A DNA stretch of 12,120 bases from an uncultured Collinsella sp. (GTDB lineage: Bacteria; Actinomycetota; Coriobacteriia; Coriobacteriales; Coriobacteriaceae), in NCBI GenBank assembly GCA_902475475.1, contig CABRZY010000041.1:1-12120 (forward strand), in the 5' to 3' direction. Both the position numbers and the translations under genes were made by a program. Positions within the stretch are counted from its first letter, which is position 1, and every line of letters begins with the position of its first letter. Under the pieces are notes generated by a model. It saw only the letters and a program-made list of their open reading frames with translations. It had not been told where the DNA came from and searched no databases. This document shows positions 5,903-12,120 of the stretch, piece after piece.

Positions 5903-7156
5903 ATGGCGCAGGAACACGATCTGTTTGATGACATTATCGAGATCAGCAAGGGTTTCGACTTTCTTAAAAACCCGCTTGGCGGTGTGACCGATGCGCTCGA
6001 TCCGTCGGCGCCTCAGTGGAATCCTGCCGACTACAAGGAGCGCCCGCGCGGCAATACCATTCCATGCCTGACCTGCAAAAACGAAAAGAGCGGCTGCACC
6101 GCGTGCATGGACGTGTGCCCGGTCAACGCTATCGAGGTCGAGGAAGACGCCATCGAGATCCTCGACTCCTGCCGCAAGTGCGGCCTGTGCGCCGCTGCCT
6201 GTCCGACCGAGGCGATCATCTCGCCGCGCCTGGCGCCCAAAAACCTGTATGACGATATCGTCTCTGCTGCTACGAGCCACGAGACCGCCTACGTCACCTG
6301 CACGCGCGCCCTTAAGCGCATGCCGCGCGAGAACGAGGTCGTCGTTGCCTGCGTGGGCGATATTACGGCCGAGACCTGGTTCTCGGTACTGGCGGACTAT
6401 CCCAACGTGAGCGTGTACCTGCCGTTGGGCGTGTGCGATAAATGCCGCAACATCGGCGGTGAGGACATTCTGGGCGAGGCGATTGCGAAGGCCGAGGAGT
6501 GGTCTGGCACGGGTATGGGCCTGGAGGTCGACCCCAAGAGCCTCAAGTGCCATAAGCTTCGCGAGTACGAGCGCAAGGAGTACATGGAAAAGATTGCCCG
6601 CACGACGGGCCTGACGGTGACCAAGCTCAATCCGGCGACGGCGGCGCTGGCCTCGGTGACGCAAAAGCTCAAGGCCCATCGCCATCAGATTACCCAGCTG
6701 GAGCGCACGCTCAACACCATGTGCGGCACCACGACGACCAAGCGTCGCCGTTCGCTCACGCACGGGCGGCAGCTGGTGCTCTCGACGCTGCAAAACCACC
6801 CCGAGCTTGCCCAGAACATGCAGGTGAGTACGCCGGAGTGCGATTTTGACAAGTGCACGTCGTGCGGCGAGTGCGTCAATGTGTGCCCCACGTTCGCCTG
6901 CGATTTGGTGGGAAGCGGCCGCTTTGCGTTGGAGTCCACGTATTGCTTGGGCTGTGGTGCCTGCGTCAAAGTTTGTCCCGAACATGCGCTCAAGCTGGTT
7001 GAGCATGATGCATCCAACTTGGTCGTCGTCGACCCCGAGGCCGAGGAAAAGGCCGCTCAGAAGGCGAAGGCTCACGAAGAAGCTGAGAAGGTCAAGGCCG
7101 AGGCAAAGGCCAAGCTCGACAAGATGCTCGATCAGGTGGAGAAGCTCGCGGACTAG
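5903..7156 (+). CDS. Multi-cluster 4Fe-4S ferredoxin-domain protein
   Basis: A 417-residue, apparently soluble iron-sulphur protein and a likely electron carrier or adaptor. I start at ATG 5903 (MAQEHDLFDD) because AGGGAGGGG lies about seven bases before it; an ATG ten codons earlier has no such site. An N-terminal dicluster module has cysteines at 55, 58, 65, 68 and 72 (CLTCKNEKSGCTACMDVCP) and at 90, 93, 96 and 100 (CRKCGLCAAACP). A second dicluster module has cysteines at 318, 321, 324 and 328 (CTSCGECVNVCP) and at 348, 351, 354 and 358 (CLGCGACVKVCP). Together these could hold up to four [4Fe-4S] clusters. The central 115-310 region has an alpha/beta look, with VACVGDI at 148-154 and GVCDKC at 176-181, perhaps another metal or cysteine site. 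The last 45 residues are an Ala/Lys/Glu-rich, coiled-coil-like helix. No membrane segment or signal peptide is seen. The redox partner is unknown. Confidence 0.88.
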   Translation: MAQEHDLFDDIIEISKGFDFLKNPLGGVTDALDPSAPQWNPADYKERPRGNTIPCLTCKNEKSGCTACMDVCPVNAIEVEEDAIEILDSCRKCGLCAAACPTEAIISPRLAPKNLYDDIVSAATSHETAYVTCTRALKRMPRENEVVVACVGDITAETWFSVLADYPNVSVYLPLGVCDKCRNIGGEDILGEAIAKAEEWSGTGMGLEVDPKSLKCHKLREYERKEYMEKIARTTGLTVTKLNPATAALASVTQKLKAHRHQITQLERTLNTMCGTTTTKRRRSLTHGRQLVLSTLQNHPELAQNMQVSTPECDFDKCTSCGECVNVCPTFACDLVGSGRFALESTYCLGCGACVKVCPEHALKLVEHDASNLVVVDPEAEEKAAQKAKAHEEAEKVKAEAKAKLDKMLDQVEKLAD

Positions 7157-7227
7157 CCGGCGACCCCAATCTCTGCTTCATTTGCGCCGTCGTGGTGTCC
7201 GGATTCGCCCGGATGCTGCGGCGGCGC

Positions 7228-7233
7228 TATACT
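7228..7233 (+). promoter_or_regulatory. Candidate -10 box of ychF
   Basis: TATACT matches five of six consensus bases. The only -35 candidate is a poor TTCGCC at 7204. Transcription would begin near 7240, downstream of the in-frame ATG at 7235. That supports GTG 7271 as the true ychF start. Confidence 0.45.
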
Positions 7234-7270
7234 TATGAAGTTTGAAGTACCTGTACCAAAAGGAGCTGTC

Positions 7271-8347
7271 GTGTCCCTTTCCATCGGTATCGTGGGCCTG
7301 CCCAACGTGGGCAAGTCGACGCTGTTCACCGCGCTTACCAAAAAGACCGGCCTTGCCGCCAACTACCCGTTTGCCACGATTGACCCTAACGTGGGTATCG
7401 TCGATGTGCCCGATAGCCGCCTGCAAAAGCTCGCCGACATCGTCAACCCCGGCCGCATTGTGCCGGCGACGGTCGAGTTTGTCGACATCGCAGGTCTGGT
7501 GAAGGGCGCTAACGAGGGCGAGGGCCTGGGCAACCAGTTCTTGGCAAACATCCGCGAGACCGATGCCATCTGCGAGGTCGTGCGCTACTTTAAGGACCCC
7601 AACGTCATGCGTGAGGTGGGCCGCACGGGCGAGTTCGTCGACCCCGCCGGCGATGCCGACACCATCATGACCGAGCTCATCCTGGCCGATATGGGCACGC
7701 TCGAGAAGCAGCTGCCCAAACTCGAGAAGGAGGCCAAGCGCGACAAGGAGCTCATGCCCAAGTTCGAGGTTGCCAAGCGCCTGCTTGCCTGGCTCAACGA
7801 GGGCAAGCGCGCCGCATCCATGGAGATGACCGACGAGGAGCGTGCCGCCGCCAAGGGCCTGTTCCTGCTCACTATGAAGCCCATCCTGTATGTGGCCAAC
7901 GTGGACGAGGATATGCTCAACGAGGACCTGGCGCCCATCGATGGCGTCAAGCCGCTGCCGATCTGCGCCAAGATTGAGGCCGAGCTCTCCGAGCTCGATC
8001 CCGAGGATGCCGCCGACTATCTGGAGAGCCTGGGCCTGGAGCAGCCCGGTCTGGACGTGCTCGCGCAGGCAGCCTACAAGCTGCTCGGCCTGCAGTCGTT
8101 CTTTACGGCTGGCGAGATGGAGGTCAAGGCCTGGACGGTTCGTCAGGGCGCGACCGCCCCGCAGGCCGCCGGCGTCATCCACACCGATTTTGAACGCGGC
8201 TTTATTAAGGCCGAGGTTATTGGCTACGACGACTACATCGAGCTCGGTGGCGAGCAGGGCGCCAAGGCTGCCGGCAAGCTGCGTATTGAGGGCAAGGACT
8301 ATGTCATGGCCGATGGCGACGTCGTGCACTTCCGCTTTAACGTGTAA
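7271..8347 (+). CDS. ychF: Redox-regulated ATPase YchF (Obg-like)
   Basis: A 358-residue cytoplasmic P-loop ATPase of the Obg/YchF family. It binds ribosomes and is linked in other bacteria to stress responses and translation. The start is GTG 7271 (MSLSIGIVGLPNVGKST), with AAAAGGAG at 7258-7265. The P-loop GLPNVGKST is at 9-17, the switch region NYPFATIDPN at 31-40, and the G3-type motif VDIAGLVKGA at 71-80. An Ala-Gly-Leu stands where classical GTPases carry a catalytic Gln, as is normal for this hydrophobic-substituted group. The nucleotide-specificity strand is YVANVDED at 207-214, the non-canonical NxxE/D type that favours ATP. The helical insert is at about 140-200, and the C-terminal TGS domain runs from about 275 to the end (SFFTAGEMEVKAWTVRQG). 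Length is normal. Its stop codon overlaps the ribosome site of the following membrane protein gene. Confidence 0.97.
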   Translation: MSLSIGIVGLPNVGKSTLFTALTKKTGLAANYPFATIDPNVGIVDVPDSRLQKLADIVNPGRIVPATVEFVDIAGLVKGANEGEGLGNQFLANIRETDAICEVVRYFKDPNVMREVGRTGEFVDPAGDADTIMTELILADMGTLEKQLPKLEKEAKRDKELMPKFEVAKRLLAWLNEGKRAASMEMTDEERAAAKGLFLLTMKPILYVANVDEDMLNEDLAPIDGVKPLPICAKIEAELSELDPEDAADYLESLGLEQPGLDVLAQAAYKLLGLQSFFTAGEMEVKAWTVRQGATAPQAAGVIHTDFERGFIKAEVIGYDDYIELGGEQGAKAAGKLRIEGKDYVMADGDVVHFRFNV

Positions 8348-8358
8348 GGATGACGCGT

Positions 8359-8742
8359 ATGTTTAAATATGGCAAAAAAGCCGGCTACATGGGCATCGCG
8401 CTGCTCGTACTTGCGGTGATTCCGCTGGTGGTTGCAGCGTGTGTTATCCCCAACATTGGCCCCGAGGTGGCAACGAAGTTTAACGCCGCCGGCGAGGTGA
8501 CGCGCTGGGGTAAGAGCTACGAGCTGCTGGCACTGCCAGTGCTCAACCTGCTGCTGAGCGTGGCGACGTACTTTACGGCGGGACGCCAGGCAAAGAACAA
8601 CGAGGACTCCGCTGTGATGGCACGTCTTGCGTGCGAGCGCTACCTGCGCAACGGCTGCATCACGGGCGTGTTCCTCAACGTGATCAACGTCTACTTTATG
8701 TATTCGGCGATTACTGGAACGGGCTTTGGCTTTGGTTTCTAG
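8359..8742 (+). CDS. Small DUF1648-like membrane protein
   Basis: A 127-residue predicted inner-membrane protein with three hydrophobic segments, at about 11-31, 54-74 and 98-118. Between the first two lies NIGPEVATKFNAAGEVTRWG (32-51). This resembles the DUF1648 signature, in which a Pro is followed by a stretch ending in FNxxGxxxxWG. DUF1648 is found in SdpI-like immunity or signalling proteins and many uncharacterised membrane proteins. I prefer ATG 8359 because AAGGA at 8346-8350, overlapping the ychF stop, is eight bases away. The ATG at 8350 has the same purines directly abutting it and would add only three residues. The gene follows ychF by 11 bases and is likely co-transcribed. It converges on the next gene with a nine-base gap. 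The specific function is unknown. Confidence 0.8.
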   Translation: MFKYGKKAGYMGIALLVLAVIPLVVAACVIPNIGPEVATKFNAAGEVTRWGKSYELLALPVLNLLLSVATYFTAGRQAKNNEDSAVMARLACERYLRNGCITGVFLNVINVYFMYSAITGTGFGFGF

Positions 8743-8751
8743 CTTGTCCTT

Positions 8752-9141
8752 TTAGGCAACGAGCCTGCACGCATATTCAATGGCTGCTGCGAGGCCGCCG
8801 CTCGATCGTGGTTTAAAGACCATATCGGCGGCGGCCTCGTTTTCGTATCCGGCGCCGCGGAGGCAGAGCGCGATACCGGCTTCGAGGAGAAGGGGCAGGC
8901 CACGCTGGCTGGTTGCGATTACGGCAGCCTGATTGAGCGAGCAGCTGTGCGCTTGGCATTGGATGGCAAGTTCACCTTGCGCCGGGCAAGGGACCAGAAC
9001 GGCGGCGACGCGACTTGATAGCAATGCAAATGCTGTGCGCTCATCGGGCGAAAGGCATTCTGCTTCAACGACGACGAGCTTGGGCGGCGCGCTGTTTGTG
9101 CGAAGCGTGGCTCGGTACATGCGGACCGAAGAACCCGACAT
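8752..9141 (-). CDS. Small protein resembling a degenerate HAD / P-type ATPase P-domain fragment
   Basis: A 129-residue protein. The start is ATG 9141 (MSGSSVRMYR), with AGGAG at 9152-9148 and a six-base spacer. I know no exact family. Residues 72-126 read like the tail of a HAD-fold phosphatase or P-type ATPase P-domain: PLLLEAGIALCLRGAG, then EAAADMVF, then GLAAAIEYA. The usual form is a GDxxND motif, LxxAxxGIAM, EAADxV and a final helix. The expected catalytic GDxxND is replaced by ATSQRGL (76-82). An N-terminal strand, LVVVEAECL (22-30), stands where DxDGT or DKTGT would be. If the resemblance is real, the protein is catalytically dead and lacks the cap domain. It is divergent from an XRE regulator across a perfect palindrome, which suggests the two are regulated together. 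Coding status is well supported; the fold assignment is inference. Confidence 0.65.
   Translation of the reverse strand: MSGSSVRMYRATLRTNSAPPKLVVVEAECLSPDERTAFALLSSRVAAVLVPCPAQGELAIQCQAHSCSLNQAAVIATSQRGLPLLLEAGIALCLRGAGYENEAAADMVFKPRSSGGLAAAIEYACRLVA
8790..8843 (+). terminator. Long hairpin with T-run, probable terminator of the ychF transcript inside the convergent gene
   Basis: CGAGGCCGCCG (8790-8800) pairs perfectly with CGGCGGCCTCG (8829-8839). Inside it CGAT (8803-8806) pairs with ATCG (8824-8827), and TGGT (8809-8812) with ACCA (8819-8822). TTTT follows at 8840-8843. Only the plus-strand orientation has the T-run, so it would stop rightward transcription from ychF and the membrane protein gene. 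It lies within the coding sequence of the minus-strand gene at 8752-9141. The T-run is short, which keeps confidence moderate. Confidence 0.55.
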
Positions 9142-9164
9142 AGAAAACTCCTGTGTATTCGGCA

Positions 9165-9188
9165 AAACGTAAACTATAGTTTACGTTT
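9165..9188. promoter_or_regulatory. Perfect 24-bp palindrome with mirrored -10 boxes (divergent promoter/operator)
   Basis: The arm AAACGTAAACTA (9165-9176) is mirrored exactly by TAGTTTACGTTT (9177-9188). Its centre holds TATAGT on both strands: plus 9175-9180 and minus 9178-9173, each one mismatch from the -10 consensus. Plus transcription would start near 9187, toward the XRE gene. Minus transcription would start near 9166, toward the small gene ending at 8752. The -35 regions are weak on both sides. Binding of a dimeric repressor here would block both genes at once. The adjacent 72-residue XRE protein is the obvious candidate. Confidence 0.8.
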
Positions 9189-9217
9189 ATGTTCGGCTCC
9201 ATTTCAAACTCGGCTGC

Positions 9218-9436
9218 ATGGACGAACGTGCGAAACAGATTCTGGGCAGGCGGGTCGAAGAGGCGCGCAGGGACCTTGGTATCTCCAAGGTTGATTTTTG
9301 TGTGGCGACAGGAATCAGCCGACCCTATCTCGATCGAATCGAAGATGGGACGGCAAATTTCACGCTCAAGATTCTATTTAAGATCGCGCCCGCACTCGGC
9401 ATGACGGTGTCAGAGCTTCTCGAGGGTATCGAATAG
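9218..9436 (+). CDS. Small XRE-family helix-turn-helix regulator
   Basis: A 72-residue protein that is almost entirely one Cro/CI-type DNA-binding domain. The helix-turn-helix spans about residues 22-44 (SKVDFCVATGISRPYLDRIE), with the recognition helix around 33-42. It is followed by the typical FTLKILFKIAPALGMTVSELL. There is no separate dimerisation or ligand domain. ATG 9218 (MDERAKQILGRR) is chosen by family fit. No ribosome site precedes it, so initiation is weak or depends on a short leader. The start lies 30 bases right of the 24-bp palindrome, which it probably binds, repressing itself and the divergent small gene. The stop codon lies inside a 7-bp inverted repeat. An antitoxin-like or Cro-like role is possible but unproven. 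Confidence 0.85.
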   Translation: MDERAKQILGRRVEEARRDLGISKVDFCVATGISRPYLDRIEDGTANFTLKILFKIAPALGMTVSELLEGIE

Positions 9437-9445
9437 GGGATACCC
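9424..9445. other. 7-bp inverted repeat across the XRE stop codon
   Basis: GGGTATC (9424-9430) is mirrored by GATACCC (9439-9445) around an eight-base loop that contains the TAG stop at 9434-9436. No T-run lies on either side. It sits between two convergent genes and may act as a weak two-way stop or message-end stem. Confidence 0.4.
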
Positions 9446-9458
9446 GTCGACAACTGAA

Positions 9459-10472
9459 TTACGCCATCGGGATGCGGTCGTGGTTGACTTGGCTGTAGAA
9501 CAGGCGCTGAATCTCGGCCGCATCACGTGACTGGCCGAGTGCCCACATGGTTTTGGCCACGAGCGTCTCGGTGGTCATGTCGTCGCCGCGCAAAATACCC
9601 GGATGATCGGCGTAAGCTCGGCCGACCTTATAAACGCCCAGATCGAGGCCCTCTTCGGGGACCTGCGTGGTCATAACGACGGTGCGGCCCGAATCGACCC
9701 AGCGGAAAATTGCCTCTTGGAATGACTCGCCGGACTCGCCAAATTCGGGGATACCGCCAATGCCAAAGGTCTCCAGAATCACGGCGTCGTAGCTATCGGC
9801 AAGGGCGTCCAGGATACCCGGGTTCACGCCGGGCGTAAGCTTGAGTACAAATACGCGCGGGTCGATGCTGTCGTAGAAACGCACCGGGTTTTCGCCCTGA
9901 TGCGTGCCGTGGAGCCCGTTGCGCACGATGCGGTCGTTGCGGATATAGGCGATGGGCGGATAGTTGACGCTAATGAACGCGTTAAAGCTCATGGTGCGCT
10001 GCTTGCGGGCTCGTGTGCCGGCAATGGCGACGCCGCCAAACACGATCGACACATCGTGCGAGTGCTCGTCGAGCGCATAGAGCAGGCTTTGGTACAGATT
10101 GAGCTTGGCATCGGTAAAGGGGTTGCCCATGGGCTTTTGCGAGCCGGTGAGCACGATGGGCTTGGGGCTGTCCTGAATCAGGTAGGAAAGCGCTGCTGCG
10201 GTGTAGCTCATGGTGTCGGTGCCGTGCAGAATCACGAAGCCGTCGTGGTCGGCATAGCCCTTGACGATGACGTCGCGGATACGCATCCAGTCGCTCGGGC
10301 GCATATTGGTGCTGTCGATGTTCATGGGCTGCACGACGTCGAGCTCGCAGAGGCCCGAGATCTCGGGGACGCTCTGGGCGAGCTCCTCACCGGTCAGGGC
10401 GGGGGAGAGGCCGTTGCCGTCCTCGGTCGATGCGATGGTGCCGCCCGTGGCGATGAGAAGGATGCGCTTCAT
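9459..10472 (-). CDS. ansA: Type I L-asparaginase
   Basis: A 337-residue cytoplasmic enzyme that hydrolyses L-asparagine to aspartate and ammonia. The start is ATG 10472 (MKRILLIATGGTIAS), with AGGA at 10484-10481 and an eight-base spacer. The longer frame upstream has no ribosome site and no family match. The first catalytic Thr is T12 in IATGGTIAS. The second catalytic pair is T85-D86 in LHGTDTMSYTAAAL, and the supporting lysine is K157 in AGTRARKQRT. A substrate-contact DST is at 53-55. There is no signal peptide, so it is the low-affinity cytoplasmic type (AnsA) and not the secreted type II. The C-terminal domain is complete, with ETFGIGGIP at 234-242. It is divergent from guaA and convergent with the XRE gene. 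Neither neighbour shares a pathway closely, although both asparagine and GMP synthesis touch ammonia and amide nitrogen. Confidence 0.95.
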   Translation of the reverse strand: MKRILLIATGGTIASTEDGNGLSPALTGEELAQSVPEISGLCELDVVQPMNIDSTNMRPSDWMRIRDVIVKGYADHDGFVILHGTDTMSYTAAALSYLIQDSPKPIVLTGSQKPMGNPFTDAKLNLYQSLLYALDEHSHDVSIVFGGVAIAGTRARKQRTMSFNAFISVNYPPIAYIRNDRIVRNGLHGTHQGENPVRFYDSIDPRVFVLKLTPGVNPGILDALADSYDAVILETFGIGGIPEFGESGESFQEAIFRWVDSGRTVVMTTQVPEEGLDLGVYKVGRAYADHPGILRGDDMTTETLVAKTMWALGQSRDAAEIQRLFYSQVNHDRIPMA

Positions 10473-10739
10473 GCTGGTATTCCTATCGTATTTGCCGCCG
10501 CAGAGGCGGAGTCGTTCGGCAGTATTGTGGCACAGGGCGTCCAATGTTCAAGCGTATTACATCATCTGTAACGTCTGGTAACACTTCAATTGCCGTCAAA
10601 TAGGGGCCCAGGTCGTGCGTTTGCCGTGCGCTGATGGCTGCGAGGGACGAGAAACCCCATATAACGTGTACACTATGAAAGTTATTCTCGTTTATTCGCG
10701 CGGGTGGGCACCGGCTCCCCGCCAACAAGAGGGGGAACC
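10473..10739. promoter_or_regulatory. Divergent promoter region between ansA and guaA
   Basis: Toward guaA, overlapping -10 candidates are TATAAC (10660-10665) and TACACT (10669-10674), neither with a good -35. An 8-bp palindrome, GTGTACAC (10666-10673), overlaps them and could be an operator. Toward ansA, the minus strand has TTGAAC (10551-10546) and AATACT (10526-10521) with a long 19-base spacer. An inverted pair, TTACA/TGTAA, lies at 10557-10561 and 10567-10571. The guaA leader contains a short GC stem near 10699-10723 with no T-run. I see no purine riboswitch. Confidence 0.4.
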
Positions 10740-12120
10740 ATGGATCAAAAGGCTTCCGCAAAGGTCCTCGTACTCGACTTTGGTGCGCAGTACGGTCAGC
10801 TCATTGCCCGTCGCGTCCGCGACCTCAACGTGTATTCCGAGATCGTCCCCTGCGACATCTCGGCCGACGAGATTCGCGAGATGAACGCCTCTGCGCTCAT
10901 CCTTTCCGGCGGTCCGGCTTCCGTGTACGCCGAGGACGCTCCGTCCATCGATCCTGCCATCTTTGACCTGGGCCTTCCCGTCCTGGGCTTTTGCTACGGC
11001 CATCAGATCACGGCCGTGACGCTCGGCGGCAAGGTCGGCCACTCCGAGGTGGGCGAGTACGGCCGCGCCACCATCACGCGCACGGCCGGCGCCAAGCTCT
11101 TTAACTCCACGCCCATGGAGCAGACCGTGTGGATGAGCCACCGCGACGCCGTTTCCGAGGTGCCCGAGGGCTTTACCGTTACCGCCAGCACCGACGTGTG
11201 CCCGGTTGCCGCCATGGAGTGCGTCGAGCGCAAGATTTTCACCACGCAGTTCCACCCCGAGGTCAAGCACTCCGAGTACGGTCAGCAGCTGCTGAGCAAC
11301 TTCCTGTTTGAGATCTGCGGCCTGGAGCCCAACTGGAGCATGGACAACCTGGTCGAGACCATGACGGCCGAGTTCCGCGAGAAGGTCGGTGACGACCGCG
11401 TGATTCTGGCTCTGTCCGGCGGCGTTGACTCCTCCGTCGTGGCTGCGCTGGGCGCCCGCGCCGTGGGCAAGCAGATGACCTGCGTGTTCATCAACCACGG
11501 CCTGCTGCGCAAGGGCGAGCCCGAGCAGGTGGAGGAGGTCTTCACCAAGCAGTTTGACGTCGACTTTATCCACGTCCACGCCGAGGACCGTTATGCCGAG
11601 CTTCTGGCCGGCGTGACCGAGCCCGAGGAGAAGCGCCGCATCATCGGTACGCAGTTCTGGAAAGAGTTCTTCGCCGTGGCGCAGCAGCTCGAGACCGATG
11701 GCAAGCCGGTCAAGTACCTGGCTCAGGGCACCATCTACCCCGACATCATCGAGTCCGGCGCTCGCAAGACGGGCGGCAAGACGGCCACCATCAAGAGCCA
11801 TCACAACCTGATCCCGTTCCCCGAGGGCGTGCACTTCGACCTTATTGAGCCGCTCGACCACTTCTTTAAGGACGAGGTCCGCGCGCTTGGTCTGGCGCTC
11901 GGACTGCCGGGTCACATCGTGTTCCGCCAGCCTTTCCCGGGCCCGGGTCTTGCCATCCGCATCATCGGCGCGGTCGACAAGGAGAAGCTCGAGATCCTCA
12001 AGAACGCTGACGCTATCGTGCGCGAGGAGCTCGACGCCTACAACCAGCGTCTGTTTGAGCAGACTGGCGAGCGCAACTCCGAGCACAGCTGCTGGCAGTA
12101 TTTCGCGGTTCTGCCCGACA
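10740..12120 (+). CDS. guaA: GMP synthase (glutamine-hydrolysing), 3' end outside window
   Basis: The first 460 residues of a protein usually about 520-525 long; the frame is still open at the window edge. It converts XMP to GMP using ATP and glutamine in the cytoplasm. The start is ATG 10740 (MDQKASAKVLVLDFGAQYGQ), with AGAGGGGG at 10728-10735. The class I glutamine amidotransferase domain covers 8-190: the nucleophile is C85 in VLGFCYGHQ and the triad is completed by H172 and E174 in QFHPEV. The ATP-pyrophosphatase domain follows, with the PP-loop SGGVDSS at 226-232 and GTIYPDIIESG at 330-340. The start of the C-terminal dimerisation domain is seen at QPFPGPGLAIRIIG (397-410). CYGHQ replaces the commoner CYGMQ next to the nucleophile. 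Codon use is strongly biased, as expected for a well-expressed housekeeping gene. Confidence 0.97.
   Translation, partial: MDQKASAKVLVLDFGAQYGQLIARRVRDLNVYSEIVPCDISADEIREMNASALILSGGPASVYAEDAPSIDPAIFDLGLPVLGFCYGHQITAVTLGGKVGHSEVGEYGRATITRTAGAKLFNSTPMEQTVWMSHRDAVSEVPEGFTVTASTDVCPVAAMECVERKIFTTQFHPEVKHSEYGQQLLSNFLFEICGLEPNWSMDNLVETMTAEFREKVGDDRVILALSGGVDSSVVAALGARAVGKQMTCVFINHGLLRKGEPEQVEEVFTKQFDVDFIHVHAEDRYAELLAGVTEPEEKRRIIGTQFWKEFFAVAQQLETDGKPVKYLAQGTIYPDIIESGARKTGGKTATIKSHHNLIPFPEGVHFDLIEPLDHFFKDEVRALGLALGLPGHIVFRQPFPGPGLAIRIIGAVDKEKLEILKNADAIVREELDAYNQRLFEQTGERNSEHSCWQYFAVLPD

Noticed and set aside
5801..7075. 424-codon minus-strand frame opposite the ferredoxin gene
   Set aside because: Its Arg/His/Ala-rich composition is typical of a reverse shadow. 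The plus strand has four cysteine cluster motifs and a good ribosome site.
7178..8329. 383-codon minus-strand frame opposite ychF
   Set aside because: The plus strand is an unmistakable YchF, and the reverse frame has no recognisable features.
9189..9404. Alternative 71-residue frame beginning at ATG 9189, right at the edge of the palindrome
   Set aside because: It overlaps the XRE gene in another frame and shows no domain. A leaderless start there is conceivable, but the XRE frame has clear homology.
8752..9436. Reading the XRE pair as a classical toxin-antitoxin operon
   Set aside because: Classical HigBA or RelBE pairs are co-directional with a small basic nuclease. Here the genes diverge and the partner has no toxin-like motif, so I list it only as an unusual divergent unit.
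9459..10544. Longer asparaginase start giving 24 extra N-terminal residues
   Set aside because: The extension has no ribosome site and does not fit the family, whose proteins begin at the strand leading into IATGGTIAS. AGGA precedes ATG 10472.
10675..10739. Possible purine riboswitch in the guaA leader
   Set aside because: The leader from the candidate start is only about 60 bases and contains just a short GC stem. The conserved three-way junction and loops of purine riboswitches are absent.
10692..12086. 464-codon minus-strand frame opposite guaA
   Set aside because: It is the antisense shadow of GMP synthase, whose own frame runs off the window without a stop.

Overview
The window looks like chromosomal DNA of a high-GC, anaerobic, fermentative Gram-positive bacterium. 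A gut Coriobacteriia member such as Collinsella is my best guess. This is inference from GC-rich codon use with AGGAGG-type ribosome sites, a glycerol/alcohol dehydrogenase cluster, a multi-cluster ferredoxin protein and type I asparaginase beside guaA. No single marker proves it. I see no tRNA, rRNA, CRISPR array, insertion sequence or phage gene.

Layout: (1) 98-2217, minus strand: two translationally coupled genes for related helical-repeat proteins of unknown function. (2) 2218-2728: a 511-base intergenic stretch with recurring short words and, near its end, a structured leader. (3) 2729-5751, plus strand: three members of the iron-containing alcohol dehydrogenase superfamily. They are a full alcohol dehydrogenase, a full glycerol dehydrogenase, and a shortened glycerol dehydrogenase paralogue that has lost its catalytic middle. 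The first two end in clear rho-independent terminators. (4) 5903-7156: a protein with paired ferredoxin-type clusters at each end and a charged C-terminal helix. (5) 7271-8742: ychF and a small DUF1648-like membrane protein, probably one transcript. (6) 8752-9436: a divergent pair, a small protein resembling a catalytically dead HAD or P-type ATPase P-domain fragment and a 72-residue XRE repressor. A perfect 24-bp palindrome carrying mirrored -10 hexamers separates them. (7) 9459-10472, minus: type I L-asparaginase. (8) 10740 to the end, plus: guaA, cut by the window edge.

Functionally, the dehydrogenases suggest NADH-linked fermentation of glycerol or short alcohols, with the ferredoxin protein as a possible electron carrier or adaptor nearby. 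ychF, ansA and guaA are housekeeping genes. The parts most worth a second look are the divergent palindrome unit (6), the internally deleted gldA copy, the terminator that appears to lie inside a convergent gene, and the repeat-rich 2.2-2.7 kb intergenic region.
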